Notes under the pieces: generated by a model
The model's input: only the letters and a program-made list of their open reading frames with translations
Databases searched by the model: none
Told to the model about the DNA's origin: nothing
Shown here: piece after piece, positions 15,005-22,501 of the stretch
How positions within the stretch are numbered: position 1 is the stretch's first letter
Layout: each line of letters opens with the position of its first letter
From: Terriglobia bacterium
GTDB taxonomy: Bacteria; Acidobacteriota; Terriglobia; Bryobacterales; Bryobacteraceae
Length of the DNA stretch: 45,260 bases
NCBI GenBank assembly: GCA_020073615.1
Contig: JAIQEX010000042.1
Span: 1 to 45,260, forward strand
Direction: 5' to 3'
Program-made: the position numbers and the translations under genes

Positions 15005-16313
15005 AGATGCCGTTCCAGATCTCCTGGAACGTCTGCCCGGTGAATGGCGGAGTCGACTTGAGGGCGTCGTAAGAGCGATACTGGCGGGCCAGTCTGCGGC
15101 CGGGTGCGGCCCGCTGGCTGCGGTCGGGCTCGAGTGTGTAGTGCCCCACGATATCCAGGTGATCGCCGGCCACCAACACATTCTCGCCAGTGGGCCACAG
15201 CATGGAGGCGGTGTTGACAATGCCGTCGTTGTCCCACAGTTCGAGTGGACCTTGCGGAGCCCCGTTGAGGCGCGTGTTTACCTTGCCGCTCAGTGCGGGG
15301 CGCACGAAGGGGCCGCCGGCGCACGCGCGGTAACAAAGACGGTAGAAGAAATCGGTCCCCGCGCTGAGCCGCAGGTCCTTCGAGAGCTCCGGGTAGGTAC
15401 ATGGGTTGGCCAGGTCCCAGACCGGCGCGGGAAGGCCCGCAGGGAAGCGGAACGGGCGGTTACCCACGGTGGCGTAGGACAAGGTGTCGATGCTCAGAGT
15501 CTTCCATCGCGCGATCTCCTTGCGGCGATCCTCCAGAGTGAAATGCGCCGGGCTCTTCGGTCCGGTGTCCGGGACCCGCGAAGTGAGATCGTCAATGGCA
15601 TGGAAATCCGACGCCACGTCGCGAAAATAGAGCGCCAGTTCGGAGGCGGCTTCGTGGGCGTCGGCGGTCCGCTGGGGACCGGGGTCGCCATTGTGTTCGT
15701 TGGCCTCGGTGAGCGCGTCGCGCGCGGCCAGCGGCAGATCCGCGCCGGTAAGGCAAGCGGCCGCGCCGGCGATGCGGTTTTCCAGTTCATCGAGGAGGTA
15801 CACCTGGGAGCCGGCGACGGCGGCGCGCGCTTCGGCGATCACCGTTTTGCGCAGACAAGGGTAGGAGTGTACCCAGTCGGCGATGTTGGTGCCCCAATGG
15901 GGCACGGAGAGAAACACGACGCGCGAGAGGCGTCGGAGGATGGCGGCGCGCTCGACCGGGATTCCGCCGTCGGCCAGGTGGCGGCCGCGGGCGTGCAGGT
16001 CGGAAACAAGCTGGCGGATATCGAGCCCGCCGGTGGAGTGCCCCACCAGGACGACCTCATCGTCGCCGGCGATTTCGCCGCGCAGGATGCGCTTGGCCAG
16101 ATAGCTTTGCAGGCGCGCCGCGCGCGTGACTACGGCGGCGGTGGGGAGGTTATCGAAGTAGTGCAGCACGGCGGGCGTGTCGCCGATCCGGTGAAACGCG
16201 CCGGTGACGCCGGCGTAGTATTCCACTTTCCCGAGCGCGTCGAACCCGCCGAAGCCGGGCACCAGCACGATGTGAACCCGTTTGCGGGATGCGGATGGAT
16301 TCCGGGCGGCCAT
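14985..16313 (-). CDS. Alpha/beta-hydrolase lipase/esterase
   Basis: 442 residues from the ATG at 16313, chosen because GGAGGT lies 7 nt upstream (an ATG at 16346 has no such site). The oxyanion-region strand is VHIVLVPGFGGFDALG. The nucleophile elbow is VGHSTGG with Ser93; candidate acid Asp363 in NDGIVNTASM and His385 in GDHLDIVGH complete a lipase-type triad. The DGIVN...DHLD pattern resembles triacylglycerol lipases of the bacterial true-lipase group. No export signal is evident, so it may be cytoplasmic. Its 3' end overlaps the convergent phosphatase gene by 20 nt. Confidence 0.82.
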   Translation of the reverse strand: MAARNPSASRKRVHIVLVPGFGGFDALGKVEYYAGVTGAFHRIGDTPAVLHYFDNLPTAAVVTRAARLQSYLAKRILRGEIAGDDEVVLVGHSTGGLDIRQLVSDLHARGRHLADGGIPVERAAILRRLSRVVFLSVPHWGTNIADWVHSYPCLRKTVIAEARAAVAGSQVYLLDELENRIAGAAACLTGADLPLAARDALTEANEHNGDPGPQRTADAHEAASELALYFRDVASDFHAIDDLTSRVPDTGPKSPAHFTLEDRRKEIARWKTLSIDTLSYATVGNRPFRFPAGLPAPVWDLANPCTYPELSKDLRLSAGTDFFYRLCYRACAGGPFVRPALSGKVNTRLNGAPQGPLELWDNDGIVNTASMLWPTGENVLVAGDHLDIVGHYTLEPDRSQRAAPGRRLARQYRSYDALKSTPPFTGQTFQEIWNGIFNFAVG

Positions 16314-16400
16314 GGGCGGGACCTCCAGAGAGTTGGTTTCAACCACTAAGATCTTAAACTCTTTTATGGGAGGCGTCCAGCCCTTGCGGACAACAACGCA

Positions 16401-16814
16401 TCATGGAATCAGGCGGAGCTTCTTGCCGTGAGCCAGACGGAGTACGCCAAAGTCACGCCGGTCGAGGGTGAACATGGTGCCAATCCCCTCCCGGTTCGCC
16501 AGATGTAGCAACGACGCGTCGGCGAGCTGAATCCCCAAGCCCGTGTATCTGGCGAGGATCGCGGCAATTCCAGAGAGATCCGCTGCGCTCAGAGAAACCA
16601 GTTCAAAGGACCGGCCGTTGAAAGAGGACAGGAGCGTTCCGATAGCGCGCGGGTACGCCCGCAGTAGCCAGGCCGCTTCCGTGATTACGGGCCAACAGGT
16701 AAGGAGAGGCCCCCGGATGTGCTGCAGTTGTTCGACGCACACCCGATGGTGCTCGTCGGATTCCGACAGGATGGCCACGATCGGGCCGGTATCCACGAGT
16801 ATAGGGCCGCTCAA
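16401..16814 (-). CDS. vapC: VapC-type PIN-domain toxin
   Basis: 137 residues. PIN-domain ribonuclease with acidic centre: Asp8 (ILVDTGP), Glu46 (PVITEAAWLL), Asp99 (LADASLL) and Asp118/Asp121 (TLDRRDF). VapC toxins cleave tRNA or rRNA and are neutralised by the cognate antitoxin. The start overlaps the antitoxin stop by 4 nt (16814-16811). All catalytic positions look intact. Confidence 0.88.
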   Translation of the reverse strand: MSGPILVDTGPIVAILSESDEHHRVCVEQLQHIRGPLLTCWPVITEAAWLLRAYPRAIGTLLSSFNGRSFELVSLSAADLSGIAAILARYTGLGIQLADASLLHLANREGIGTMFTLDRRDFGVLRLAHGKKLRLIP

Positions 16815-17062
16815 GAACCACTAAATCCACGGAAATGCTCCGGATTGGTGCTGAGGTCCCGGCTGGCCCCCTTCACGGCGCCGATCAGGCCGGTCCGTTT
16901 CGCGTGTTCATATGCGGTGAGGGCATCGTCTTCGGCCGCGAGTAGCCGCTCCACCGCTGCGCGAACGAGATCCGACTCCCGTTTGCCAATGCGATGAGCA
17001 GTGGCCTTCAGCCGGTGACGCAATTCGGCGGAGAACCGCACCGTAACGCGGTAATCTTTCAT
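16811..17062 (-). CDS. Ribbon-helix-helix antitoxin of the VapC pair
   Basis: 83 residues. The N-terminus (YRVTVRFSAELRHRLKATA) followed by a helix-turn-helix pair (GKRESDLVRAAVERLL) fits an RHH/CopG-type DNA-binding dimer. The C-terminal 35 residues would bind the toxin. RHH antitoxins usually autorepress their operon. It lies 62 nt downstream of the BrnA-like gene on the same strand, so the two modules may share a transcript. Confidence 0.82.
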   Translation of the reverse strand: MKDYRVTVRFSAELRHRLKATAHRIGKRESDLVRAAVERLLAAEDDALTAYEHAKRTGLIGAVKGASRDLSTNPEHFRGFSGS

Positions 17063-17124
17063 CGTCAGACATTATATCAAATTTGTCAGACATCGGCCAG
17101 CCGCCTTCCTGCCTCGACTGCGCC

Positions 17125-17364
17125 TCAGTGCGTTCGACTCCGCCGCCGGGAGCCGGCGCGCCGGGCAATCTCGGCGAGGGACCGCAGCGCCGCGTTGACC
17201 GCCGCCGCGTTGGGAAACAACTCGGCCACGTCGGGGTCCAGGAGGACGACGTTGGAACTTGCCTGAAGTCGGGCGGTGTATTTCCCCCGGACCAACACCC
17301 CGAAATCCGAGCGTTTATATTCGGGGCGAAGTTCGTCAGCGGCAAGCTTTATAGCCTTCTTCAT
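17125..17364 (-). CDS. brnA: BrnA-like antitoxin
   Basis: 79 residues starting at the ATG at 17364, 29 nt inside the end of the BrnT-like gene. It carries the pattern LRPEYKRSDFG...VRGKY...VVLLDPDVAELFPNAAAVNAALR, common in antitoxins paired with BrnT/RelE-like toxins. The C-terminal VNAALRSLAEIARR helix would supply the DNA-binding/dimer part. Confidence 0.75.
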   Translation of the reverse strand: MKKAIKLAADELRPEYKRSDFGVLVRGKYTARLQASSNVVLLDPDVAELFPNAAAVNAALRSLAEIARRAGSRRRSRTH

Positions 17365-17623
17365 AGAGCGTCCTCTCTGCCCGCGTTGCAGGCCGGGCAG
17401 TAATGATTCGAATGGCGTCGTCATACTCCGCGTGTGCGACCACGAGCAGGCGACCCGAGGACGACCTGCCGAACGTGACGAAACGCCGTTCATCGAGCGA
17501 GTGATCCGGGTCATCGCCGGTTGCCGACAAGGGATCAAAGAACACGCTCACGGCTTCCCGGAATGAGACACCCTGTTTCCGAAGGTTCGCTGCAGCCTTC
17601 AGGGCATTCCATTTGAAGCGCAC
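17336..17623 (-). CDS. brnT: BrnT-family toxin
   Basis: 95 residues. BrnT signatures are plain: FKWNALKAAANLRKQGVSF at the start, VFFDPLS, HSLDERRFVTFGRSSSGRLL, then RIITARPATRAERTLYEEG. BrnT is a RelE-fold ribonuclease that inhibits translation. The toxin gene comes first and the antitoxin second, the usual order for BrnTA. It is followed by VapBC on the same strand. Confidence 0.85.
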   Translation of the reverse strand: MRFKWNALKAAANLRKQGVSFREAVSVFFDPLSATGDDPDHSLDERRFVTFGRSSSGRLLVVAHAEYDDAIRIITARPATRAERTLYEEGYKACR

Positions 17624-17910
17624 CCGGAGCTTTCACCTCATCTCAGTATAGCGGCCGGGCCGTTGGCGCGCTCCAGTTCTATGACTGGCAAACGCCCTTC
17701 GGGCCGTTCAACTACCTCCTCCAGCGACCCGACGAGTTCGTCCGTCTGATTGCTGGTAGCGTGTTCCAGCGGGTTTGGATCTTTCAATTGCCGTCAACTG
17801 TCATGGGATACCTTGAAGCCGCGGCCGATGGAACTCTTCGTACATTTTTCGACGAGCGTTACGACTTCGACCTGCTTGCGGCAAACCGAGCAGACTACGT
17901 GACCGTTTAG
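17614..17910 (+). pseudogene. Headless ORF remnant, unknown
   Basis: A plus-strand frame stays open for about 99 codons after a stop near 17611 and ends at TAG 17908-17910, but has no credible start codon. Its residues look like real protein (YDWQTPFGPFNYLLQRPDEF, then FQRVWIFQLPSTVMGYLEAA, ending ANRADYVTV). I do not recognise it. It is most likely the 3' part of a gene whose 5' end was lost when the toxin-antitoxin block arrived. Confidence 0.4.
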
Positions 17911-17979
17911 AGCCTGGACGCAGCTTGCCCGCAGGCCGCTGGTTGCGGTATTCTGGAAACTCGATTGCTTATTAAGGAT

Positions 17980-17985
17980 TATATT
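17980..17985 (+). promoter_or_regulatory. -10-like box TATATT next to the rpsT start
   Basis: TATATT lies 6 nt (TAGCAG) before the rpsT ATG. An AAGGAT is also present but 12 nt from the ATG, rather far for a Shine-Dalgarno site. Confidence 0.35.
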
Positions 17986-17991
17986 TAGCAG

Positions 17992-18258
17992 ATGGCAAAC
18001 ACTTATTCCGCGCTCAAGCGGGTGCGCCAGGCGGAACGGCGCACGGAATACAACCGGAAGAATAAGACCCGCCTGCGTCACGGCATCCGCGCCATGCGGC
18101 GCGCGCTGTCAGGCAAAGACCCCAAGGCAGCTACGGACCTGCTCGCGGCGACGTTTTCGCTGATCGACCGCTCGGCTAAGAGCGGCATCATCAAGAAGAA
18201 TACGGCGGCGCGGTATAAGTCGAACCTGCACCTGCGGGTGAAGGCGCTCTCCGCATAG
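17992..18258 (+). CDS. rpsT: 30S ribosomal protein S20
   Basis: 88 residues, usual S20 length, highly basic and helical ([53 protein letters not shown]). It binds 16S rRNA early in small-subunit assembly. It faces the holA gene, a neighbour seen in many bacteria. Confidence 0.95.
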   Translation: MANTYSALKRVRQAERRTEYNRKNKTRLRHGIRAMRRALSGKDPKAATDLLAATFSLIDRSAKSGIIKKNTAARYKSNLHLRVKALSA

Positions 18259-18270
18259 TTTCGAAAACCT

Positions 18271-18308
18271 CGCGCCTTCGGCGCGCGGGCAGGCGGCACC
18301 GCCTGCCC
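18271..18308. terminator. Two hairpins between rpsT and holA
   Basis: CGCGCC-TTC-GGCGCG (18271-18285) is followed by a 22-bp near-perfect palindrome with 10-bp arms GGGCAGGCGG/CCGCCTGCCC (18287-18308). They lie between convergent stops and could end both transcripts; no long T-run follows, so the second may instead be a REP-type repeat. Confidence 0.45.
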
Positions 18309-18331
18309 CACCATGAATGGCTCGCGGGTGC

Positions 18332-19378
18332 TCAGGCGGTCAACTGCAGGACGAACTGCTCCATGACGATGCGGTCGTCGGGGCGGGCGTCGCGCAGGCC
18401 GCGGTCCGCTTCGAAGATCAAAGACAGGGCGCGCGCCATCTGCGGGCCGCTGAATTTGGCGACGGTCTGATAGACCTGGTCGGCGCGCGAGGGCCACATG
18501 GGCACGCCCAGACGGGTGAAGTGACCCTGGATCTGCTGGGAACTTTTCAGGCCGGCTTCGCGGGCCGCCAGGGCCATGCGGAACTGCGTGGAGAGGAATG
18601 CCAGGGCCAGCGGCAGGTATTCGCCGTCGCGCACCAGGGTATCGAGAGTCTCCAGAGCGCGGGTGCGGTCGCGGCGGCCGAGGGCGTTCACCAGGGCGAA
18701 GATGGTGGTCGAGCGCGCATCCGGAACCAGGGCGGCGATGTCGTCCACGCCCACCGGGCGCGTGCCGGCGTAGAGCGACAGCTTCTCGATTTCCACAGCG
18801 ATGCGCGTGATGTCGGCGCCCAGGGCCTCCACCAGCAGATCGAGCGCGGCGGAGTCCAGGCGGACGCCGGCGCGCCGCACCAGGGCTTCGGCTTCGGTGC
18901 GGGCTTCGTGGGGAGCGAAGCGGCGCAGCTCGATCACCTCGCGCACGGCGCCGTAGAATTTGCGGACGCGGTCCAACTTGCGCTTGTCCTCGCCCTCGAA
19001 ATCGAAGCGGACCGCTTCGAAGACCACGGTGACGCCGGGCGTGGGGTCTTTCAGGTAGGCCGCAAGCGGAGCGGCATCGCCCGCGGCAGCGGCGTCGCCC
19101 TCGCCGTCTTCGCCGGCACGCGGGCGCGGCAACGGCGCCTCGGCATTGGCCACCCAGAGGAGGCGTTCGGAGGCGAACAGGGAAAGCGAGCGCGCATCGT
19201 CGAGCACCTCGGCGAGCGAGAGCTCCGCCAGATCGTGGCGCGCCACGGCGTCCTCGGGAAACGTGGCGGTGAGCGCCTCCTTCACGCGGCGGCGCTGGTA
19301 GGCTTCGGGGCCGAGCAGGAGGAGGGCGGGGGGCAGATCGCGTTTCTGGATGCGGGCGGCGAGCTGGCCGGCGGTCAC
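18332..19378 (-). CDS. holA: DNA polymerase III delta subunit
   Basis: 348 residues from a GTG at 19378, 2 nt after the lptE stop. The delta subunit opens the beta sliding clamp in the clamp-loader complex. Visible features: PALLLLGPEAYQRRRVKEAL near the N-terminus, VVFEAVRFD in the central domain, LGADITRIAVEIEKLSLYAG and STTIFALVNALGRRDR in the third domain, and a helical C-terminus. An alanine-rich insertion (DGEGDAAAAGDAAP, about 90-103) is unusual. lptE-holA is a conserved order. Confidence 0.92.
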   Translation of the reverse strand: MTAGQLAARIQKRDLPPALLLLGPEAYQRRRVKEALTATFPEDAVARHDLAELSLAEVLDDARSLSLFASERLLWVANAEAPLPRPRAGEDGEGDAAAAGDAAPLAAYLKDPTPGVTVVFEAVRFDFEGEDKRKLDRVRKFYGAVREVIELRRFAPHEARTEAEALVRRAGVRLDSAALDLLVEALGADITRIAVEIEKLSLYAGTRPVGVDDIAALVPDARSTTIFALVNALGRRDRTRALETLDTLVRDGEYLPLALAFLSTQFRMALAAREAGLKSSQQIQGHFTRLGVPMWPSRADQVYQTVAKFSGPQMARALSLIFEADRGLRDARPDDRIVMEQFVLQLTA

Positions 19379-19380
19379 GG

Positions 19381-19911
19381 CTAGAAAGCCTCCAGGATGC
19401 CGGTAACGACGCTGCGCGCCACGTCGCGGCTGACGCGGATCATGGCGGTGCCGCTCTCGTCGAAGTAGGTTTTGGGATCGATGGCGACTTCGTATCGCTC
19501 GCGGAACTCGGCGCCGGTGCGCGAATAGAGGACCTTGGCGGTGTGGCGATCGGTCAGAGCGAGTTGCAGGATGACGACGACCTGCACCCCGGTGGAGCGG
19601 CCGGTGACCGGATCGGAAGTGGTGGGAAACGCGCTGAAGTTGGCGATGGCGCCGGTGAGCACGGCGTCGGCCTGAGCGGGGTCGGCGACAATGGCGTAGT
19701 GGGTGCGCGAGAGGAACTCGCGAGTGATGTCGGCGGGCAGCAGGCGGGCCAGTTGGTAGCGCGTGGTGACGTTGCCGAAAGCAGGGATGGCGATGGTCTT
19801 GATGTTGGCGGGAATCAGCGCGGCGCGTCCGGCGAGGTGATAGCCGCAGCCGGCGACGAAGGGGAGCGCGGCGCAGGCGAAGACGAAGGGAGCGAGCCGG
19901 GCGCGGGTCAT
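19381..19911 (-). CDS. lptE: LPS-assembly lipoprotein LptE
   Basis: 176 residues. Lipoprotein signal with lipobox VAGC (FVFACAALPFVAGCGYHLAG). LptE plugs the LptD barrel and helps insert LPS in the outer membrane. Family features: ANIKTIAIPAFGNVTTRY, LTGAIANFSAFP. The ATG at 19911 overlaps the stop of the Asd-like gene by 4 nt, and holA follows at once. Its presence supports an LPS-bearing, two-membrane cell. Confidence 0.88.
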   Translation of the reverse strand: MTRARLAPFVFACAALPFVAGCGYHLAGRAALIPANIKTIAIPAFGNVTTRYQLARLLPADITREFLSRTHYAIVADPAQADAVLTGAIANFSAFPTTSDPVTGRSTGVQVVVILQLALTDRHTAKVLYSRTGAEFRERYEVAIDPKTYFDESGTAMIRVSRDVARSVVTGILEAF

Positions 19912-20915
19912 AGGAGTTGCCGGGCGACCAGGATGGCGTTTTCCGCGGAGAGCCGGAAATTGTCGCCCACCAGCCAGAACCAGCAGGCCTCGGGCTGATT
20001 GCGGTCGGGGGCGATGGCGCCCACGGCGATGCCGCTCTGCCCCGCCTGGCCGACGATGGTGGGCGGCTCGAGGCCGCTGCCGCGGACTTCGATGGGCTGG
20101 ATGGCCAGGCTGCTCTCCAGGGCCTCGACGCCGGGGTTGCCCTCGAATTCCACCCACGCGGAAAAACTGTACCCGTGAAAGACCGGCGCCTGGACGAGGC
20201 GGAGCGAGGGCATGGGCGCGCCTTCGCCATCGCCGGGGAGGGCGAGCAGAGTGGCCAGATGGCGCTCCACGCGCAGCTCGGATTCCTCGAGGGCCACGGG
20301 CGCCTCTTCGCCGTAGCGGGCCAGCAGGTTGAAGCTGAGCTGGGTATCGAAGACGGCGTGCGGCAGGCTTTTGAAAGAGAGCAGGCTGATGGTCTGCTGC
20401 TGCAGCTCCTCGACGGCGGCGGCGCCGTGCTCGCTGGCGGGGGCGAAGATCTGGATGACGGAGCGGCGGATGGGGTCGTGCGCCTGCAGGCGGCGCAGGA
20501 ACAGCGCCAGGGCGAGGGCGGCGGGGTGGGCGATCACGTGGACGCGCGCGCCGGAGTCGTCGGGATCGGCAGCGGATTCGACCAGCGGGGCGCGCAGGCG
20601 CGCGTCGGGGAGCTCTTCGGCGGCATAGGTGAGGTCGATGATGGCGGCGGGATCGTCCGCGAGAAGTTCGAGAGTCTTTTCGCTCGATGCCGGGGAGCCG
20701 GCCAGAAAAACGGCGCGCGCTCCCGCGAGATTTTCAGCATCGAGACTGGCGACCAGGGCCGGCTCGTCGCCCACGCGCGTGAGCAGGCCGGCGGGCTCAT
20801 CGTCGGCGATCAGGCGGAGCTCGAGACCGGTCACGGTGGTGGCCACGATGTCGCGGATTTCGCGGCCGAGCAGGGATTCGGAGCCGACCAGGGCCACGGG
20901 CTGCCGGTTAGCCAA
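19908..20915 (-). CDS. Aspartate-semialdehyde-dehydrogenase-like protein lacking the catalytic cysteine
   Basis: 335 residues from a TTG at 20915 (GGAG eight nt upstream; overlaps the pssA stop by 8 nt). The N-terminal Rossmann part is PVALVGSESLLGREI. The C-terminal dimerisation-type domain has APASEHGAAAVEELQQQT, the counterpart of the SGAG...ELxxQ segment of Asd. Where Asd has its NPNCST nucleophile this protein has IAHPAALAL (128-136), and its only Cys is near the C-terminus. His247 (APVFHGYS), matching the Asd base, remains. Hence probably not an active Asd, but a USG-1-like or regulatory/structural paralogue. It is coupled to pssA and lptE. Confidence 0.75.
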   Translation of the reverse strand: MANRQPVALVGSESLLGREIRDIVATTVTGLELRLIADDEPAGLLTRVGDEPALVASLDAENLAGARAVFLAGSPASSEKTLELLADDPAAIIDLTYAAEELPDARLRAPLVESAADPDDSGARVHVIAHPAALALALFLRRLQAHDPIRRSVIQIFAPASEHGAAAVEELQQQTISLLSFKSLPHAVFDTQLSFNLLARYGEEAPVALEESELRVERHLATLLALPGDGEGAPMPSLRLVQAPVFHGYSFSAWVEFEGNPGVEALESSLAIQPIEVRGSGLEPPTIVGQAGQSGIAVGAIAPDRNQPEACWFWLVGDNFRLSAENAILVARQLL

Positions 20916-21795
20916 CCTGGTGCTCCGGGGCGGGGCGCTGCGAATGGCGCAGGCGACGACGAACGATGCCGCCGATGCGGATGGCAATGCCGCTGCCCAC
21001 ATAAGCGACGCTCAGGGAGAGGAGCAGGGGCTGAGGCCACATAGCGGTGGCGAAAATCAAGCCTCCCAGCAGGATGATGAGCAGCGGGGTGTAGGGCTTG
21101 CGCAGGTTGATGCCCTTGAAGCTGTAGTAGCGCCAGGTGCTCACCATGAGGAAGCCGAGCAGCAACAGGAGCGCGAGCCAGGCGACGGAAAGCGGCCACC
21201 AGGCGATGGGCTCGGCATCGCTGGCGTAGACCACGGCGGCGACCAGGGCGGCGGCGGCCGGTATGGGCAGGCCGACGAAGTATTTGCGATCGGGCCGGCC
21301 GGGATTCTTGGGGATGGGGTTCTTCTGAATGTTGAAGCGGGCCAGGCGGGCCGAGCCGCACAGCAGAAAAAGAAACGCGATGAAGTAGCCGGCGTTGAAC
21401 AGATGGCGGAGCACCGGTTCGCCGAATGCGGGCTGGACGAACTGCACGCCCCAGGCATAAGCCAGGATGGCGGGCGCCATGCCGAAGCTGATGACGTCGG
21501 CGAGGGAATCCATTTCGCGGCCGAAATCGCTGGTGGTGTTGGTGAGGCGCGCGATGCGGCCATCGAGCCCGTCGAGGAAGACGGCGGCACCGATGGCTTT
21601 GGCGGCGAAGGCGAAATGGTCCGACGACGCGGCGGGGTTCGACGCCGCCAGCATGGCGCCTCGGAAAGAGCGCAGGATGGACAGATAGCCGAGGAAGATA
21701 TTGCCCGCGGTGAAGAGCGTGGGCAGGGCGTAGGCCGCGCGGCGCCGGCCGCGGTGGGGCGAGCGTGGATCCGCCAGCCGCTCTTTAGGCCCCAT
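20908..21795 (-). CDS. pssA: CDP-diacylglycerol-serine O-phosphatidyltransferase
   Basis: 295 residues. Makes phosphatidylserine from CDP-diacylglycerol and serine in the membrane. The CDP-alcohol transferase signature is complete: LDGLDGRIARLTNTTSDFG continuing into REMDSLAD (DG-x2-AR-x8-G-x3-D-x3-D). About seven hydrophobic segments follow the family pattern (LPTLFTAGNIFLGYLSI at the start). The ATG at 21795 overlaps the end of psd by 11 nt; psd consumes its product, so the pair forms the phosphatidylethanolamine branch. Confidence 0.93.
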   Translation of the reverse strand: MGPKERLADPRSPHRGRRRAAYALPTLFTAGNIFLGYLSILRSFRGAMLAASNPAASSDHFAFAAKAIGAAVFLDGLDGRIARLTNTTSDFGREMDSLADVISFGMAPAILAYAWGVQFVQPAFGEPVLRHLFNAGYFIAFLFLLCGSARLARFNIQKNPIPKNPGRPDRKYFVGLPIPAAAALVAAVVYASDAEPIAWWPLSVAWLALLLLLGFLMVSTWRYYSFKGINLRKPYTPLLIILLGGLIFATAMWPQPLLLSLSVAYVGSGIAIRIGGIVRRRLRHSQRPAPEHQVG

Positions 21796-22426
21796 GCGGC
21801 TGCTCCTGGCGGCGGCGCGCGATGACGCTGGAGCCGGCGGCGACGCGCATGCCGGGGCGCACCACGATTTCCCACTCGGGGCCGAACAGGACGTCCACGC
21901 GCGAGCCGAACTTGATGAGGCCGACGCGCTCGCCGGCGGCGACGGTATCGCCAGGCCGCTTGTGGAACACAATGCGGCGCGCGATCAGCCCGGCGATCTG
22001 CTTGAAGACCACCGAGGTGCCCTCGCCCTGGACGGTGACCACGTTCTGTTCATTGCGCTGGGAGCACTCTTCGCGGCTGGCCACGTGAAACTGTCCCTCC
22101 TGGTAGTGGACGCTCCCGATGGTTCCGGCAATGGGCGCGCGGTTGACGTGCACATCGAAAATGTTGAGGAAGATACTGATGCGATTGGTGGCGGGGCCTT
22201 CGGCCTTCACGGCGACGACCTTGCCATCGGCGGGCGCCACGGCCACGGGGCCGGAGGGAACCTGGCGCTCGGGGTCGCGGAAAAAATAGAGGCAGAAGAG
22301 CGCCAGCAGCCAGAGCGGAACGGCGAAGCCCGGCCCGGAGAGCCAGGAGACAAGGCCGCCCGCGGCAATGAGCGCCGCTGCGTAATAGATGCCGTCGATT
22401 ACGATCACCTGGTACCATTTTTGCAT
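21785..22426 (-). CDS. psd: Phosphatidylserine decarboxylase, short (PSD-A) type
   Basis: 213 residues, the short archaeal/bacterial form. Converts phosphatidylserine to phosphatidylethanolamine with a pyruvoyl group made by self-cleavage; the cleavage site is KFGSRVD with Gly174/Ser175. Other motifs: YFFRDPERQVP, VAPADGKV, FLNIFDVHVNRAP, HKRPGD. An N-terminal membrane segment spans about 10-47. The ATG sits at the foot of a 26-bp inverted repeat (22425-22501) and has no Shine-Dalgarno sequence; no better start is seen. Next is pssA, overlapping by 11 nt. Confidence 0.93.
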   Translation of the reverse strand: MQKWYQVIVIDGIYYAAALIAAGGLVSWLSGPGFAVPLWLLALFCLYFFRDPERQVPSGPVAVAPADGKVVAVKAEGPATNRISIFLNIFDVHVNRAPIAGTIGSVHYQEGQFHVASREECSQRNEQNVVTVQGEGTSVVFKQIAGLIARRIVFHKRPGDTVAAGERVGLIKFGSRVDVLFGPEWEIVVRPGMRVAAGSSVIARRRQEQPHGA

Positions 22427-22501
22427 TTCGGTGACAGGCTACGAAACCCCCAAATGCGAAATGCGGCTGGATTTAGGGGTTACGTAGCCTGTCACCGAAA
22501 T
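22425..22501. repeat. 26-bp near-perfect inverted repeat spanning the psd start
   Basis: Arms at 22425-22450 and 22476-22501 (core TCGGTGACAGGCTACG) match at 25 of 26 positions around a 25-nt loop. The left arm includes the first bases of psd; the right arm supplies the last nine codons of the upstream gene. As RNA it would form a very stable hairpin at the psd initiation site. It could be a small non-autonomous mobile repeat, an attenuator, or both. Confidence 0.85.

Noticed and set aside
18332-20230. 632-codon frame joining holA with upstream sequence
   Set aside because: The upstream half is a shadow of lptE and the Asd-like gene; holA starts at GTG 19378, 2 nt after the lptE stop.
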